32,741 bases of DNA, taken from contig CAMEJH010000011.1 in assembly GCA_945919455.1 (NCBI GenBank), positions 1-32,741 on the forward strand, read 5' to 3'. Every line of letters begins with the position of its first letter. Within the stretch, counting starts at the first letter, position 1. Below, one piece after another: positions 18,774 through 26,164 of the stretch. A model generated the notes under the pieces. That model made no database searches. It was not told where the DNA came from and saw nothing but the letters and a program-made list of their open reading frames with translations. Position numbers and translations under genes: made by a program. The stretch comes from an uncultured Clostridium sp. (lineage in GTDB: Bacteria; Bacillota; Clostridia; TANB77; CAG-508).

Positions 18774-18840
18774 ATTTCCTCCTTTTCTACTTTATTTTAC
18801 CATATTTGGCAAGAAAACTCAAGGAAGAATTATTATTACT

Positions 18841-19209
18841 TTATTTAGTTATTTCTTTGGTTGAATCTATACTGTCTATAATTTCTTTGCATTCTTTCCA
18901 ATTCGTTATTCTTACGCACTCATACTCAAGAGACATTTTATTTACTATTTCTCTCGTTTTATCAGTTGAGTCTAAATCTGCAACTATAATATCTTTTATA
19001 TATTCTTCTTTTCCATACAAAAGTTTAAATAAGCATGATCTCAAAAAGCCTTCTATTCGTTCTTCTTGATTTTTTACTGCTATTATTATATATATTCCAT
19101 CTGCCTTCATGTTTGTATATGTAACTATATTAATTATTTGTCTTACTAATTCAAATAAGCCATAAAGAGCAAATGTCCAAAGTAGTGAATTTATAATAAA
19201 ATTCTCCAT
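18841..19209 (-). CDS. Small membrane-anchored GT-A-like protein
   Basis: The 122-residue protein has one N-terminal hydrophobic helix (about 6-30). A short alpha/beta segment resembling the start of family 2 glycosyltransferases follows: IYIIIAVKNQEERIEGFLRS near 40-58 and IIVADLDSTDKTREIV near 73-88, where GT2 enzymes have the nucleotide-binding D-D-G-S-T-D-x-T. It is far too short for a complete GT2 enzyme and has no acceptor half. It is therefore either a degenerate fold with another role or a small conserved clostridial family, and I would not call it an active transferase. The ATG start follows AAGGAGGAAATAGG. It lies 67 bases upstream of the DUF2207 gene and may be co-transcribed with it. 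Confidence 0.55.
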   Translation of the reverse strand: MENFIINSLLWTFALYGLFELVRQIINIVTYTNMKADGIYIIIAVKNQEERIEGFLRSCLFKLLYGKEEYIKDIIVADLDSTDKTREIVNKMSLEYECVRITNWKECKEIIDSIDSTKEITK

Positions 19210-19275
19210 ACCTATTTCCTCCTTATGGCTATTATATGCAATTTCTGCTTTTGTGCTACTAATAATATTTATTCA

Positions 19276-19364
19276 AAAGCTCATATATAACTATTGATAT
19301 AGCTAAAGCCCTATAGGAAAGCTCTAGCTATGTTTTTAGCATGAAATAGTTATATATGAGCTTT
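19276..19364. repeat. 89-nt element with 19-bp perfect inverted ends and a nested hairpin
   Basis: The 19-base arms at 19276-19294 and 19346-19364 are exact reverse complements and begin with AAAGCTCATATATAAC. Inside, ATAGCTA (19299-19305) pairs with TAGCTAT (19325-19331), and AGC (19307-19309) pairs with GCT (19321-19323). It begins 10 bases beyond the metK stop codon and could end metK transcription, or be a small non-autonomous mobile repeat. There is no coding capacity. Confidence 0.75.
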
Positions 19365-19373
19365 AAATGCAAT

Positions 19374-20486
19374 TTACTGTAGCTTAATTATTTTCTCCCA
19401 ATGTAATTCTGGCTTTCCAAAATGTCCATAGTTTGTTGTTTTTGTAAATATTGGTTCACGTAAATTTAAATATTCTATAATTCCTTTTGGTGTTAAATCA
19501 AAATTTCTATTTATCATATTAATTATATCATCTTCTGGAATAGTATTTGTTCCAAATGTATCTACAAATATTGACATAGGTTGTTCCATTCCTATTGCAT
19601 ATGCTACTTGTATTTCACATTTTTTTGCATATCCATTTGCTACTATGTTTTTCGCAATATGACGCAACATATATGCTGCACTTCTATCTACTTTTGTAGC
19701 ATCTTTTCCTGAAAATGCTCCTCCTCCATGGCGTGCATATCCACCATATGTATCTACAATTATTTTTCTGCCTGTTAATCCTGTATCTCCTAAAGGTCCT
19801 CCAATAACAAATCTACCTGTTGGATTTACATAGTATTTAGTTTGTTCATCTAAATATTTTGATGGTATTACTGCATTTATTACTTTTTCTTTTATATCAG
19901 TTATTAGTGCATCCATATCAATATCTGCATTATGTTGTGTAGATATTAGTATTGTGTCTATTCTTTTAACTTGTCCATCTTCATATTCTACTGTTACTTG
20001 TGTTTTTCCATCTGGTCTTAAATATGGTAATATTCCTGTTTTACGTACTTCTGTTAGTCTTTTTGCTAATTTATGTGCCATTGAAATTGCAAATGGCATA
20101 TATTCTTCTGTTTCATCTGATGCAAACCCAAACATTATTCCCTGATCTCCTGCACCACCTATGTCTACACCTTGTGATATATCTGAACTTTGTTTTGTTA
20201 TATTTATATCTATTTTACAAGTTCTATAATCTATATCTAGTTCTGCGTTATCATATCCTATTTCTTTTATTCTATTCCTTACTATTTGCTCTATATCTAG
20301 TTTTGCATTTGTTGTTATTTGACCTGCTATTGTTATTTGGTTTGCTGATGCAAATGTTTCTACTGCTACTCTTGAATATTTGTCTTGTTTTAATGCTTCA
20401 TCTAATATTGTATCTGAAATGTAATCACATAGTTTGTCTGGGTGTCCCTCTGTTACACTTTCAGATGTAAAATAAAATTTTTTCAT
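19374..20486 (-). CDS. metK: S-adenosylmethionine synthetase
   Basis: The 370-residue enzyme makes S-adenosylmethionine from methionine and ATP in the cytoplasm. GHPDK with the catalytic His (residue 15) is near the N-terminus. The ATP-site hexapeptide GAGDQG is near 112. The [19 protein letters not shown] signature loop lies near 240-258. The C-terminus is normal for a slightly short member. The start is the ATG at 20486, preceded by AAAGGAAAT; an upstream in-frame start at 20519 would lie inside the riboswitch terminator and is rejected. The gene follows a SAM-I riboswitch with its own terminator, so its product should repress it. It stands directly behind rplQ, where many Firmicutes have ecfA/ecfT genes. 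Confidence 0.97.
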   Translation of the reverse strand: MKKFYFTSESVTEGHPDKLCDYISDTILDEALKQDKYSRVAVETFASANQITIAGQITTNAKLDIEQIVRNRIKEIGYDNAELDIDYRTCKIDINITKQSSDISQGVDIGGAGDQGIMFGFASDETEEYMPFAISMAHKLAKRLTEVRKTGILPYLRPDGKTQVTVEYEDGQVKRIDTILISTQHNADIDMDALITDIKEKVINAVIPSKYLDEQTKYYVNPTGRFVIGGPLGDTGLTGRKIIVDTYGGYARHGGGAFSGKDATKVDRSAAYMLRHIAKNIVANGYAKKCEIQVAYAIGMEQPMSIFVDTFGTNTIPEDDIINMINRNFDLTPKGIIEYLNLREPIFTKTTNYGHFGKPELHWEKIIKLQ

Positions 20487-20521
20487 GTTTATTATTTCCT
20501 TTCTTTTTACTTTTAACAAAA

Positions 20522-20551
20522 TAAAAAAACTCTAGCTTTTGCTAAGAGTTC
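20522..20551 (-). terminator. Rho-independent terminator of the metK riboswitch
   Basis: On the minus strand AACTCTTAGC (20550-20541), an AAAA loop and GCTAGAGTT (20536-20528) form a stem with one bulge, followed by seven U. It sits between aptamer and coding region, where an S-box expression platform is expected. ACTCTT in its first arm can also pair with AAGAGT at the 5' side of the aptamer, which offers an anti-terminator pairing. Confidence 0.85.
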
Positions 20552-20559
20552 TTTTTTAT

Positions 20560-20661
20560 AATCATCACTCAAAGCTATTCGCTTTGTCGGTATTAGCACC
20601 TTGTCTATTGATAGGTTGCTGTGGGATCAACGAGCCGTTCTCTACTCCACTCTTGATAATT
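20560..20661 (-). promoter_or_regulatory. SAM-I (S-box) riboswitch aptamer
   Basis: The minus strand reads through the conserved S-box core: TTATCAAGAG, then CACAGCAACC, AAGGTGCTAATACC, and a CAAAGC/GCTTTG P4 stem ending in GTGATGATT. P1 pairs AATTATCA (20654-20661) with TGATGATT (20560-20567) with one wobble. When SAM is bound, the terminator before metK should form and shut the gene off, which is feedback by the enzyme's product. Confidence 0.95.
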
Positions 20662-20672
20662 TATTCAATTAA

Positions 20673-20701
20673 TTTTTATTAAACTAGTTGTAATATAGCA
20701 A
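20673..20701 (-). promoter_or_regulatory. Candidate metK promoter inside the end of rplQ
   Basis: Minus-strand TTGCTA (20696-20701, within the last rplQ codons) and TAAAAA (20673-20678) are spaced by 17 bases. The predicted start, near 20666, lies about 5 bases before the aptamer. The match is moderate; read-through from rplQ is the alternative. Confidence 0.4.
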
Positions 20702-21203
20702 CTTCAGCTCCATCACCTTTACGTGGTCCAGCTTTAACTATTCTTGTATATCCTCCAACTCTACCTTCATATTTTGGAGCTATTTCGTTAAATAGTTTTG
20801 CTATTAAGTCTATATTATTTCCTTTTTCATCTTTTACTTTGTTTAATTTTGTCATCATTTTTCTTCTAGCATTTAGTCTTGATGGCATATCTTTTTGTCT
20901 ACTTTCTGTTGTTTCTTCTTTTACAACTTTTAAGTATTCTTTACCATTTTTACTTTTTGCTATTTCAGTAACTTTGTTACCTTTAGAATCTAATTTTGCT
21001 TTAACTACTTTTACATCTACTGTTTCAAAGTTATCTTTTTCTTTTACTGCTAATGCAATCAAGCTATCAGCTATAGCTTTTACTTCTTTGGCTCTAGCTT
21101 CTGTTGTTTCAACTTTACCATTTAATATTAAATCTGTTGTTAAAGTTTTTAACATTGCAACTCTTATATCAGTAGTTCTACCTAATTTTCTATTTGTAGC
21201 CAA
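20679..21203 (-). CDS. rplQ: Ribosomal protein L17 with a long internal insertion
   Basis: This is the large-subunit protein at the peptide exit-tunnel side and the last gene of the alpha operon. The N-terminus ([24 protein letters not shown]) and C-terminus ([38 protein letters not shown]) are classic L17. The protein is about 174 residues rather than the usual 115-130, because a Lys/Glu-rich segment (about 65-125, containing [21 protein letters not shown]) is inserted in the middle. I chose the TTG at 21203, which lies 6 bases after GGAAGGTG. The GTG at 21212 overlaps that site. It starts 15 bases after the rpoA stop. Confidence 0.95.
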   Translation of the reverse strand: MATNRKLGRTTDIRVAMLKTLTTDLILNGKVETTEARAKEVKAIADSLIALAVKEKDNFETVDVKVVKAKLDSKGNKVTEIAKSKNGKEYLKVVKEETTESRQKDMPSRLNARRKMMTKLNKVKDEKGNNIDLIAKLFNEIAPKYEGRVGGYTRIVKAGPRKGDGAEVAILQLV

Positions 21204-21218
21204 TTTTTTCACCTTCCT

Positions 21219-22166
21219 CTACTCGTCTTCTTCTGCGAAACTTAGTCCTAATGAATGTAATTTTGCTGTTACTTCATCTAATGATTTCTTTCCTAAGTTT
21301 CTAACTTTCATCATATCACTTTCAGATTTATTTGTTAGATCTTCTACTGTAGCAATTCCTGCTCTCTTCAAGCAATTAAATGATCTTACAGATAATTCTA
21401 ATTCTTCAATTGAAGTCTCTAAAACTTTTTCTTTCTTAGATTCTTCTTTTTCAATCATTACTTGTGTATTTCTTGTTGCTTCTGATAAATCTATGAATAA
21501 TTCTAAATGTCCTGTCATAACTTTAGCTGCTAAGCTTAATGCTTCATGAGCTTTTAAGCTTCCGTCTGTCCAAACTTCTATAATTAGTTTATCATAGTCA
21601 ACCATTTGCCCTACTCTAGTGTTTTTTACTTGATAATTTACTTTTTTAACTGGTGTATAAATTGAATCTATTGGAAGCACAGATATGTCTTGGTTTGGTT
21701 TTTTATTCTTCTCTGAAGGAGAATATCCTCTTCCCATATCTGCTGTCATTTCCATTATCAACTGTCCACCTTCTGATACAGTTGCTATATGTAAGTCAGG
21801 ATTTAAAATTTCAACAGTTCCATCAGTATCGATGTCTGCTGCAGTAACTTCTCCCTCGCCTTTAAAGTTAATTCTCATAACTTTTTCTTCATTTTCAGTA
21901 AATTTTAGTCTAACATTTTTTAAGTTAACTATAATTTCTGGTACATCTTCTACAACATTTGGTATGCTAGAGAATTCATGTAATACTCCTTCTATCTTAA
22001 CACTAGTTATTGCGCAACCAGTTAATGATGAAAGTAGGATTCTTCTTAAAGAATTACCTATTGTTACACCATATCCTCTTTCTAATGGCTCACATACAAA
22101 TTTTGCATAATTATTTGTGTTATCAACCTCTAGACATTCAATATTTGGCTTTTCAAATTCTATCAT
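21219..22166 (-). CDS. rpoA: RNA polymerase alpha subunit
   Basis: The 315-residue alpha subunit nucleates polymerase assembly and contacts UP elements and activators. The N-terminal dimerisation domain (about 1-230) shows [28 protein letters not shown] near 24-50. The C-terminal DNA-binding domain (about 250-310) shows [22 protein letters not shown] and [12 protein letters not shown]. Length is normal. The ATG at 22166 follows TAGGAGGTAGAA. It stands between rpsD and rplQ as in most bacteria and is probably co-transcribed with them. Confidence 0.98.
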   Translation of the reverse strand: MIEFEKPNIECLEVDNTNNYAKFVCEPLERGYGVTIGNSLRRILLSSLTGCAITSVKIEGVLHEFSSIPNVVEDVPEIIVNLKNVRLKFTENEEKVMRINFKGEGEVTAADIDTDGTVEILNPDLHIATVSEGGQLIMEMTADMGRGYSPSEKNKKPNQDISVLPIDSIYTPVKKVNYQVKNTRVGQMVDYDKLIIEVWTDGSLKAHEALSLAAKVMTGHLELFIDLSEATRNTQVMIEKEESKKEKVLETSIEELELSVRSFNCLKRAGIATVEDLTNKSESDMMKVRNLGKKSLDEVTAKLHSLGLSFAEEDE

Positions 22167-22190
22167 TTCTACCTCCTAATATTTTACAAA

Positions 22191-22817
22191 CTATTTAGAG
22201 TAAAGCTCTACTATTAAATGCTCTTCAACTGGAATATCAACATCTTCTCTAGATGCTAATCTTATTACTTTACCACTTAAAGTTTCGTTATTTAGTTCTA
22301 ACCATGCTGGAATTGGTCTTGATGCATTTGCTTCTACATTTACTTTAATAGCTCCATTATCTTTTTTGTTTTCTCTTACTGTTATTACATCTCCTGCTTT
22401 AACTAAGTAAGATGGAATATCAACTTTCTTACCATTTACTTCAAATTGTCCATGGTTTACAAGTTGTCTTGCTTGTGCTCTTGAAGCTCCAAATCCTAAT
22501 CTATATACAACATTATCTAGTCTGCTTTCTAATATTTGTAATAAGTTATCACCTGTAATTCCTTTTTTATTAGAAGCCATTTCGAAATATCCTCTAAATT
22601 GTTTTTCTCCAACTCCATAGTATGATTTTGTTTTTTGTTTTTCTCTTAATTGAGTTCCGTATTCAGAAAGTTTTGCTCTTTTTTGTCCATGTTGTCCTGG
22701 AGCATAGTTTCTTCTAGATATACTACATTTATCAGAATAACATCTTGAACCTTTTAAGAACAATTTTTGTCCTTCTCTACGGCAAATACGACATTGTTCG
22801 TCTGTATAACGTGCCAT
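22191..22817 (-). CDS. rpsD: Ribosomal protein S4, zinc-binding form
   Basis: The 208-residue protein is a primary 16S rRNA binder that starts small-subunit assembly. It is a known translational repressor of its operon in enterobacteria. Cys9, Cys12, Cys26 and Cys31 form the zinc site of the C+ type S4. The S4 RNA-binding domain follows (about 96-155, [25 protein letters not shown]). In Bacillus rpsD is unlinked; here it is in the alpha operon between rpsK and rpoA. The ATG follows AAAGAGGTGT. A hairpin repeat lies in the gap before it. Confidence 0.97.
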   Translation of the reverse strand: MARYTDEQCRICRREGQKLFLKGSRCYSDKCSISRRNYAPGQHGQKRAKLSEYGTQLREKQKTKSYYGVGEKQFRGYFEMASNKKGITGDNLLQILESRLDNVVYRLGFGASRAQARQLVNHGQFEVNGKKVDIPSYLVKAGDVITVRENKKDNGAIKVNVEANASRPIPAWLELNNETLSGKVIRLASREDVDIPVEEHLIVELYSK

Positions 22818-22868
22818 TTTTTATTTACACCTCTTTCATTTATTTACTATCTTGTTTATTTGCTTTAT

Positions 22869-22925
22869 CGGGGACACATCTTCCCCTTAGTATTCCTGTA
22901 CGGACAAGATATGTCCCGCGCAGGG
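22869..22925 (-). repeat. Intergenic hairpin repeat, copy 1 (rpsK-rpsD gap)
   Basis: GGGACACATCTT (22871-22882) and AAGATATGTCCC (22906-22917) form the stem shared by this repeat family; the loop is shorter and more diverged than in other copies. In the mRNA strand all 12 positions pair, with one G-U. This copy lacks the conserved ACTAGTTCAT tail, so it is a shortened member. Confidence 0.8.
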
Positions 22926-22938
22926 TTTCTATTTTATT

Positions 22939-23337
22939 TTATACTCTTCTTCTTTTTGGTGGTCTACAACCATTGTGTGGGATTGGTGTTACGTCTTTAA
23001 TACTGCTTAATTCTAAACCTGCAGATTGAAGTGCTCTTATTGCAGCTTCTCTTCCTGCTCCAGGTCCTTTAACATATACTTCAACAGTTTTTAATCCGTG
23101 TTCCATTGCTGCTTTTGCTGCTGTTTCAGCAACTTCTCCAGCTGCGAATGGTGTGCTTTTTCTTGACCCTTTGAATCCTAGTCCTCCAGCACTTCCCCAT
23201 GATATTGTATTTCCGTTTGTATCTGTTATTGTAACTATTGTATTGTTAAAACTAGAATGAATATGTGCTTCACCTTTATCGATGTTTTTTCTATTTCTTC
23301 TAGCTACTGGTTTTTTCGCTACATTTTTGTTAGCCAT
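22939..23337 (-). CDS. rpsK: Ribosomal protein S11
   Basis: The 132-residue protein is a small-subunit platform protein near the mRNA exit and the Shine-Dalgarno helix. Family motifs are [18 protein letters not shown] (about 22-39), [28 protein letters not shown] and the C-terminal [15 protein letters not shown]. Length is normal. The ATG start follows AAGGAGGGAAAT. The gene order rpsM-rpsK-rpsD-rpoA-rplQ is the standard alpha operon. Confidence 0.98.
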   Translation of the reverse strand: MANKNVAKKPVARRNRKNIDKGEAHIHSSFNNTIVTITDTNGNTISWGSAGGLGFKGSRKSTPFAAGEVAETAAKAAMEHGLKTVEVYVKGPGAGREAAIRALQSAGLELSSIKDVTPIPHNGCRPPKRRRV

Positions 23338-23406
23338 TTTATTTATTTCCCTCCTTAATTAGAAGTTCGATGTATTTTAACATCTCTACTTATTATTTGC
23401 TTTTAT

Positions 23407-23781
23407 TTATACAGCTTTTTTTGATTTGCTTACTAATTTTCTTGGACCTTTTCTTGTACGAGCATTAGTTTTAGTTCTTTGTCCTCTTACAGGAAGACTT
23501 CTTCTATGTCTTAATCCTCTATAGCATCCAATTTCTGTTAATCTCTTAATATTAAGAGCAACTTCCCTTCTTAAATCACCTTCAACTTTATATGATTCGT
23601 CAATAACTTTTCTTATGTTATTAACCTCATCATCAGTTAAGTCTTTTACTCTTGTATCTGGATTTACTCCAGCTTTTGCTAATATTTTGTTTGAGCTTGA
23701 TACTCCTATACCATAAATATATGTTAGTCCTATTTCTACTCTTTTTTCTTTAGGTAAATCTACTCCTGCTATACGAGCCAT
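23407..23781 (-). CDS. rpsM: Ribosomal protein S13
   Basis: The 124-residue protein in the small-subunit head contacts the large subunit and P-site tRNA. It begins [26 protein letters not shown] and has the H2TH region and the basic tail [27 protein letters not shown]. The ATG at 23781 follows TTGGAGGTGC; an upstream in-frame ATG at 23799 lies at that ribosome site and is rejected. A 192-base leader with a large stem-loop separates it from rpmJ. Confidence 0.98.
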   Translation of the reverse strand: MARIAGVDLPKEKRVEIGLTYIYGIGVSSSNKILAKAGVNPDTRVKDLTDDEVNNIRKVIDESYKVEGDLRREVALNIKRLTEIGCYRGLRHRRSLPVRGQRTKTNARTRKGPRKLVSKSKKAV

Positions 23782-23902
23782 GTTTTTTTGCACCTCCAAA
23801 ATTTATTTTTTCTTTTTTGTTTTAGTGTTGTCCTAATTTTTCTTAAAGGTGAAATGCATCTAAATTAATAGATCTTTAAGTAAAATTTTAGACATATATA
23901 TA

Positions 23903-23960
23903 AACACAAATTGATATGTAAACTTTTTATAAGTTTAACAGCCGCTACCTAATTTGTGTT
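23903..23960 (-). ncRNA. Structured leader element before rpsM
   Basis: AACACAAATT (23903-23912) pairs perfectly with AATTTGTGTT (23951-23960). Inside, TAAACTT (23919-23925) pairs with AAGTTTA (23931-23937), giving two stems around a single-stranded stretch rich in GC for this genome (AGGTAGCGGCTG on the minus strand). It lies about 120 bases before rpsM in the mRNA. S4 represses through a structured rpsM leader in enterobacteria. Whether this one does the same is inference. A terminator for rpmJ is the alternative. Confidence 0.5.
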
Positions 23961-23973
23961 ATAAGCTTTAAGG

Positions 23974-24087
23974 TTACCCTTGTCTTTGTTTGTGTTTAGG
24001 GTTTTCACATATAACTCTAATTACACCTTTTCTTTTTATTACTTTACATTTGTCGCAAATTGGTTTTACTGATGGTCTTACTTTCAT
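23974..24087 (-). CDS. rpmJ: Ribosomal protein L36, zinc ribbon form
   Basis: This 37-residue protein starts [15 protein letters not shown]. Cys11, Cys14, Cys27 and His32 make the CCCH zinc site, so this is the zinc-containing paralogue. The ATG at 24087 follows GGAGGGAAGATA. It lies between infA and rpsM, the standard position in Firmicutes. The tail KHKQRQG is typical. Confidence 0.96.
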   Translation of the reverse strand: MKVRPSVKPICDKCKVIKRKGVIRVICENPKHKQRQG

Positions 24088-24107
24088 TATCTTCCCTCCT
24101 TTTATTT

Positions 24108-24190
24108 GTCAGGGGACACATCTTTACCTTATGTATGTCCACTTGGGATAAGATATGTCCCCTCCCCATGTGAACTAGTGATTACCTGTC
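24108..24190 (-). repeat. Intergenic hairpin repeat, copy 2 (infA-rpmJ gap)
   Basis: This is a full-length member. GGGACACATCTT (24113-24124) and AAGATATGTCCC (24150-24161) form the stem. The conserved tail GTGAACTAGTGATTACC follows at 24170-24186. It ends about 10 bases before the rpmJ ribosome site. Confidence 0.85.
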
Positions 24191-24238
24191 CTCTAACTTT
24201 CATTGATATTATTTATTTGGGTTAATTAGTTTACTTTT

Positions 24239-24457
24239 TTATTTTGCTCTCCAAGTGATTCTTCCTCTTGTTAAATCATATGGTGATAATTCAACTTTAA
24301 CTTTATCTCCAGGTAAAATTTTAATATAGTTCATCCTTAATTTTCCTGAAATATGTGCTAAAATTTGATGTCCATTTTCAAGTTCTACTTTAAAATTAGT
24401 ATTTGGTAGTGTTTCTACTACTGTTCCTTCTACTTCTATAACATCTTCCTTTGACAA
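24239..24457 (-). CDS. infA: Translation initiation factor IF-1
   Basis: The 72-residue single-domain S1/OB-fold protein binds the ribosomal A site during initiation. It begins with [29 protein letters not shown] and ends with [15 protein letters not shown], the family ending. The start codon is TTG at 24457, with AAGGAGGT 8 bases upstream; no ATG is available at that position. A full-consensus promoter and a 5' hairpin lie just upstream, so infA heads the transcript that includes rpmJ and the alpha genes. Confidence 0.98.
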   Translation of the reverse strand: MSKEDVIEVEGTVVETLPNTNFKVELENGHQILAHISGKLRMNYIKILPGDKVKVELSPYDLTRGRITWRAK

Positions 24458-24509
24458 GTTTTTTACCTCCTTCTTAAAGAGCTTTTATTTTAGATTATTC
24501 TAAAATTTG

Positions 24510-24531
24510 ACTATAATTTTCCAATTATAGT
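24510..24531 (-). promoter_or_regulatory. Hairpin at the 5' end of the infA leader
   Basis: ACTATAATT (24510-24518) and AATTATAGT (24523-24531) make a 9-bp stem with a 4-base loop. It lies about 6 bases after the predicted transcription start of the infA promoter, a position typical for mRNA-stabilising 5' hairpins. It could also act as a weak terminator for map. Confidence 0.45.
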
Positions 24532-24543
24532 ATTAACTCATAT

Positions 24544-24572
24544 ATTATATAATACTTTTATAGTAATGTCAA
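24544..24572 (-). promoter_or_regulatory. Consensus sigma-A promoter for infA and the alpha operon
   Basis: TTGACA (24567-24572) lies within the last map codons and TATAAT (24544-24549) just beyond its stop, with a 17-base spacer. Both boxes match consensus exactly. Predicted start is near 24537. Confidence 0.8.
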
Positions 24573-25328
24573 TACTTCCGGCTCATTTTCTGTAATTAAA
24601 ATTGTATTTTCATAATGTGCTGCTAAGCTTCCATCTTGGGTTACTATTGTCCATCCATCTTCTAATTCCCAAATATCAGGTTTTCCTTGTATTACCATTG
24701 GTTCTATTGCTAAAGTCATACCTGGTTCAAGTCTTATTCCTTTTCCTGCTTTTCCATAGTTTGGTATTCCTGGATCTTCATGCATATCTTTTCCAATTCC
24801 ATGTCCTTGGAATTCTCTTACAACAGAATATCCTTGTGAACGGACATATTCTCCTATTGCATGAGATACATCTCCTAATCTATTTCCTTTTTTAGCATAT
24901 TTTATTCCTTCAAAAAATGCTTGTTTTGTAACTTCTACTAGCATTTTTGCTTCTTTTGATACATTACCTACCATATATGTTCTTGCAGCATCTCCATTAT
25001 ATCCATTTTTTAATGCTACTAAATCTACACTTACTATGTCTCCATCTTTAATTACTCTCTTATTTGATGGAACTCCATGTATTACTTCATCATTTATGGA
25101 TATGCATGTTGAAGCAGGATATGGAGGAACTCCACGAATTCCTGGATCATATCCTTTTTCTGCTGATTTTGCTCCATATTTTCTCATTGTTTCTTCTGCT
25201 ATCCTGTCTATATCTGCTGTTGTCATTCCTGGTTTTATTGCTTCTTCTATAGCTTTATGTGTTAAAAATGTTACTCTGCAAGCCTCTCTCATTAGTTCTA
25301 TTTCTTTTTTAGATTTTATTGTTACCAT
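24558..25328 (-). CDS. map: Type I methionine aminopeptidase
   Basis: This metal-dependent enzyme removes N-terminal methionine from new proteins. The 256-residue protein has the pita-bread fold. Metal ligands are visible as D in VSVDLVALKNGYNGDAART (two Asp), H in EFQGHGIGKDMHE, E in LAIEPM and E in AAHYENTIL. The catalytic His is in STCISINDEVIHGVP. The ATG at 25328 gives the normal length; a TTG at 25361 in frame adds 11 unusual residues and is less likely. It follows adk by 34 bases and is probably translated from the same mRNA. Its 3' end contains the -35 of the infA promoter. Confidence 0.97.
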   Translation of the reverse strand: MVTIKSKKEIELMREACRVTFLTHKAIEEAIKPGMTTADIDRIAEETMRKYGAKSAEKGYDPGIRGVPPYPASTCISINDEVIHGVPSNKRVIKDGDIVSVDLVALKNGYNGDAARTYMVGNVSKEAKMLVEVTKQAFFEGIKYAKKGNRLGDVSHAIGEYVRSQGYSVVREFQGHGIGKDMHEDPGIPNYGKAGKGIRLEPGMTLAIEPMVIQGKPDIWELEDGWTIVTQDGSLAAHYENTILITENEPEVLTLL

Positions 25329-25362
25329 TGCCCTTCTTGCTTCCTTTCTAATTTGGCACAAT

Positions 25363-26028
25363 TTATAATGTTTTTAAATGTTCTAATATATCTTTTGCAA
25401 CATCTTCTCCCATTTTTCCCACTGTTTTGCTTACCACTGCTGTATATAAAATTCCTTCTTTTTCATAATAATCTACTAATGGACTTGTTGCTTTAAAATA
25501 TTGATCTAATCTACTTTGTACTGTTTCTAAATTGTCATCTTTTCTTGTTATTAAATCACTTCCACATTTGTCGCATTTTCCTTCTACTTTTGGTGGATGT
25601 AATACAACATTGTATACTGCTTTACATTCTTGATTTGAACATACTCTTCTATTTACTATTCTTTCTATTATTTCTTCTTCTGGTGTTGTTAAATTTATTG
25701 TTATATCTAATTTTTTATTTTTTTCTGCTAATATTTCTTTTAATTTTTCTGCTTGTACTACTGTTCTTGGAAAACCATCTAATATTACTCCGTTTTTTGT
25801 GTCTGGTTGTTCTAATCTATCTTCTACGATTTTTACAGTTACTTCATCAGGTACTAGTTGTCCTTTTGATATGTAGCTTTCTGCTAATTTTCCCAACTCT
25901 GTTCCTTCTTTTATATTTTGTCTAAATATGTCTCCTGTTGATACTTGTGGTATCCCTAATTTTTCTGATAGTATACTTGCAATTGTTCCTTTACCTGTTC
26001 CAGGTGCTCCTAACATAATAATATTCAT
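25363..26028 (-). CDS. adk: Adenylate kinase with zinc-binding LID
   Basis: This enzyme interconverts ATP plus AMP with two ADP. The 221-residue long form has P-loop GAPGTGKGT (residues 7-15), the AMP-site region STGDIFR (30-36) and DGFPRT (84-89). The LID domain has four cysteines (Cys130, Cys135, Cys152, Cys155), the structural zinc site common in Gram-positives. The first pair is spaced C-x4-C rather than the usual C-x2-C. The ATG follows AAAGGAAGATT. In most Firmicutes adk directly follows secY; here the hicAB pair intervenes and adk has its own promoter. Confidence 0.97.
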   Translation of the reverse strand: MNIIMLGAPGTGKGTIASILSEKLGIPQVSTGDIFRQNIKEGTELGKLAESYISKGQLVPDEVTVKIVEDRLEQPDTKNGVILDGFPRTVVQAEKLKEILAEKNKKLDITINLTTPEEEIIERIVNRRVCSNQECKAVYNVVLHPPKVEGKCDKCGSDLITRKDDNLETVQSRLDQYFKATSPLVDYYEKEGILYTAVVSKTVGKMGEDVAKDILEHLKTL

Positions 26029-26049
26029 AATAATCTTCCTTTCTTTAGA

Positions 26050-26079
26050 AAAATTTTAGCCTCTAAAAAATTTAGAGGC
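26050..26079 (-). terminator. Hairpin in the adk leader (weak terminator or attenuator)
   Basis: GCCTCTAAA and TTTAGAGGC (26059-26079) form a perfect 9-bp stem with a 3-base loop. On the minus strand TAAAATTTTTC follows. It lies downstream of the predicted adk promoter, so it may attenuate adk or end hicB transcripts. The U-run is imperfect. Confidence 0.55.
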
Positions 26080-26103
26080 ATTTTCTCCCATTTTTTCAGT
26101 TAT

Positions 26104-26132
26104 ATTTTAGCTCATTTTTATGGGTTTGTCAA
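26104..26132 (-). promoter_or_regulatory. Promoter for adk-map
   Basis: Minus-strand TTGACA (26127-26132) and TAAAAT (26104-26109) are separated by 17 bases, in the gap between hicB and adk. The predicted start is near 26097, about 70 bases before adk. This allows transcription of essential genes to restart beyond the toxin-antitoxin insert. Confidence 0.7.
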
Positions 26133-26164
26133 TCATTTTTAGAATCTTATTAAAAAGAAAAATA

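Noticed and set aside
18841..19209. Truncated glycosyltransferase pseudogene
   Set aside because: The frame is intact with a good ribosome site and ordinary stop, and no remnant of a transferase C-terminal half follows; treated as a small intact gene of unknown role.
20487..20519. Extended metK start 11 codons upstream
   Set aside because: It would begin in the riboswitch terminator region and add residues not found in MetK; the ATG at 20486 has a proper ribosome site.
20839..21549. 236-codon plus-strand frame opposite rplQ and rpoA
   Set aside because: It spans two conserved genes and their junction on the other strand, so it is a shadow of codon usage.
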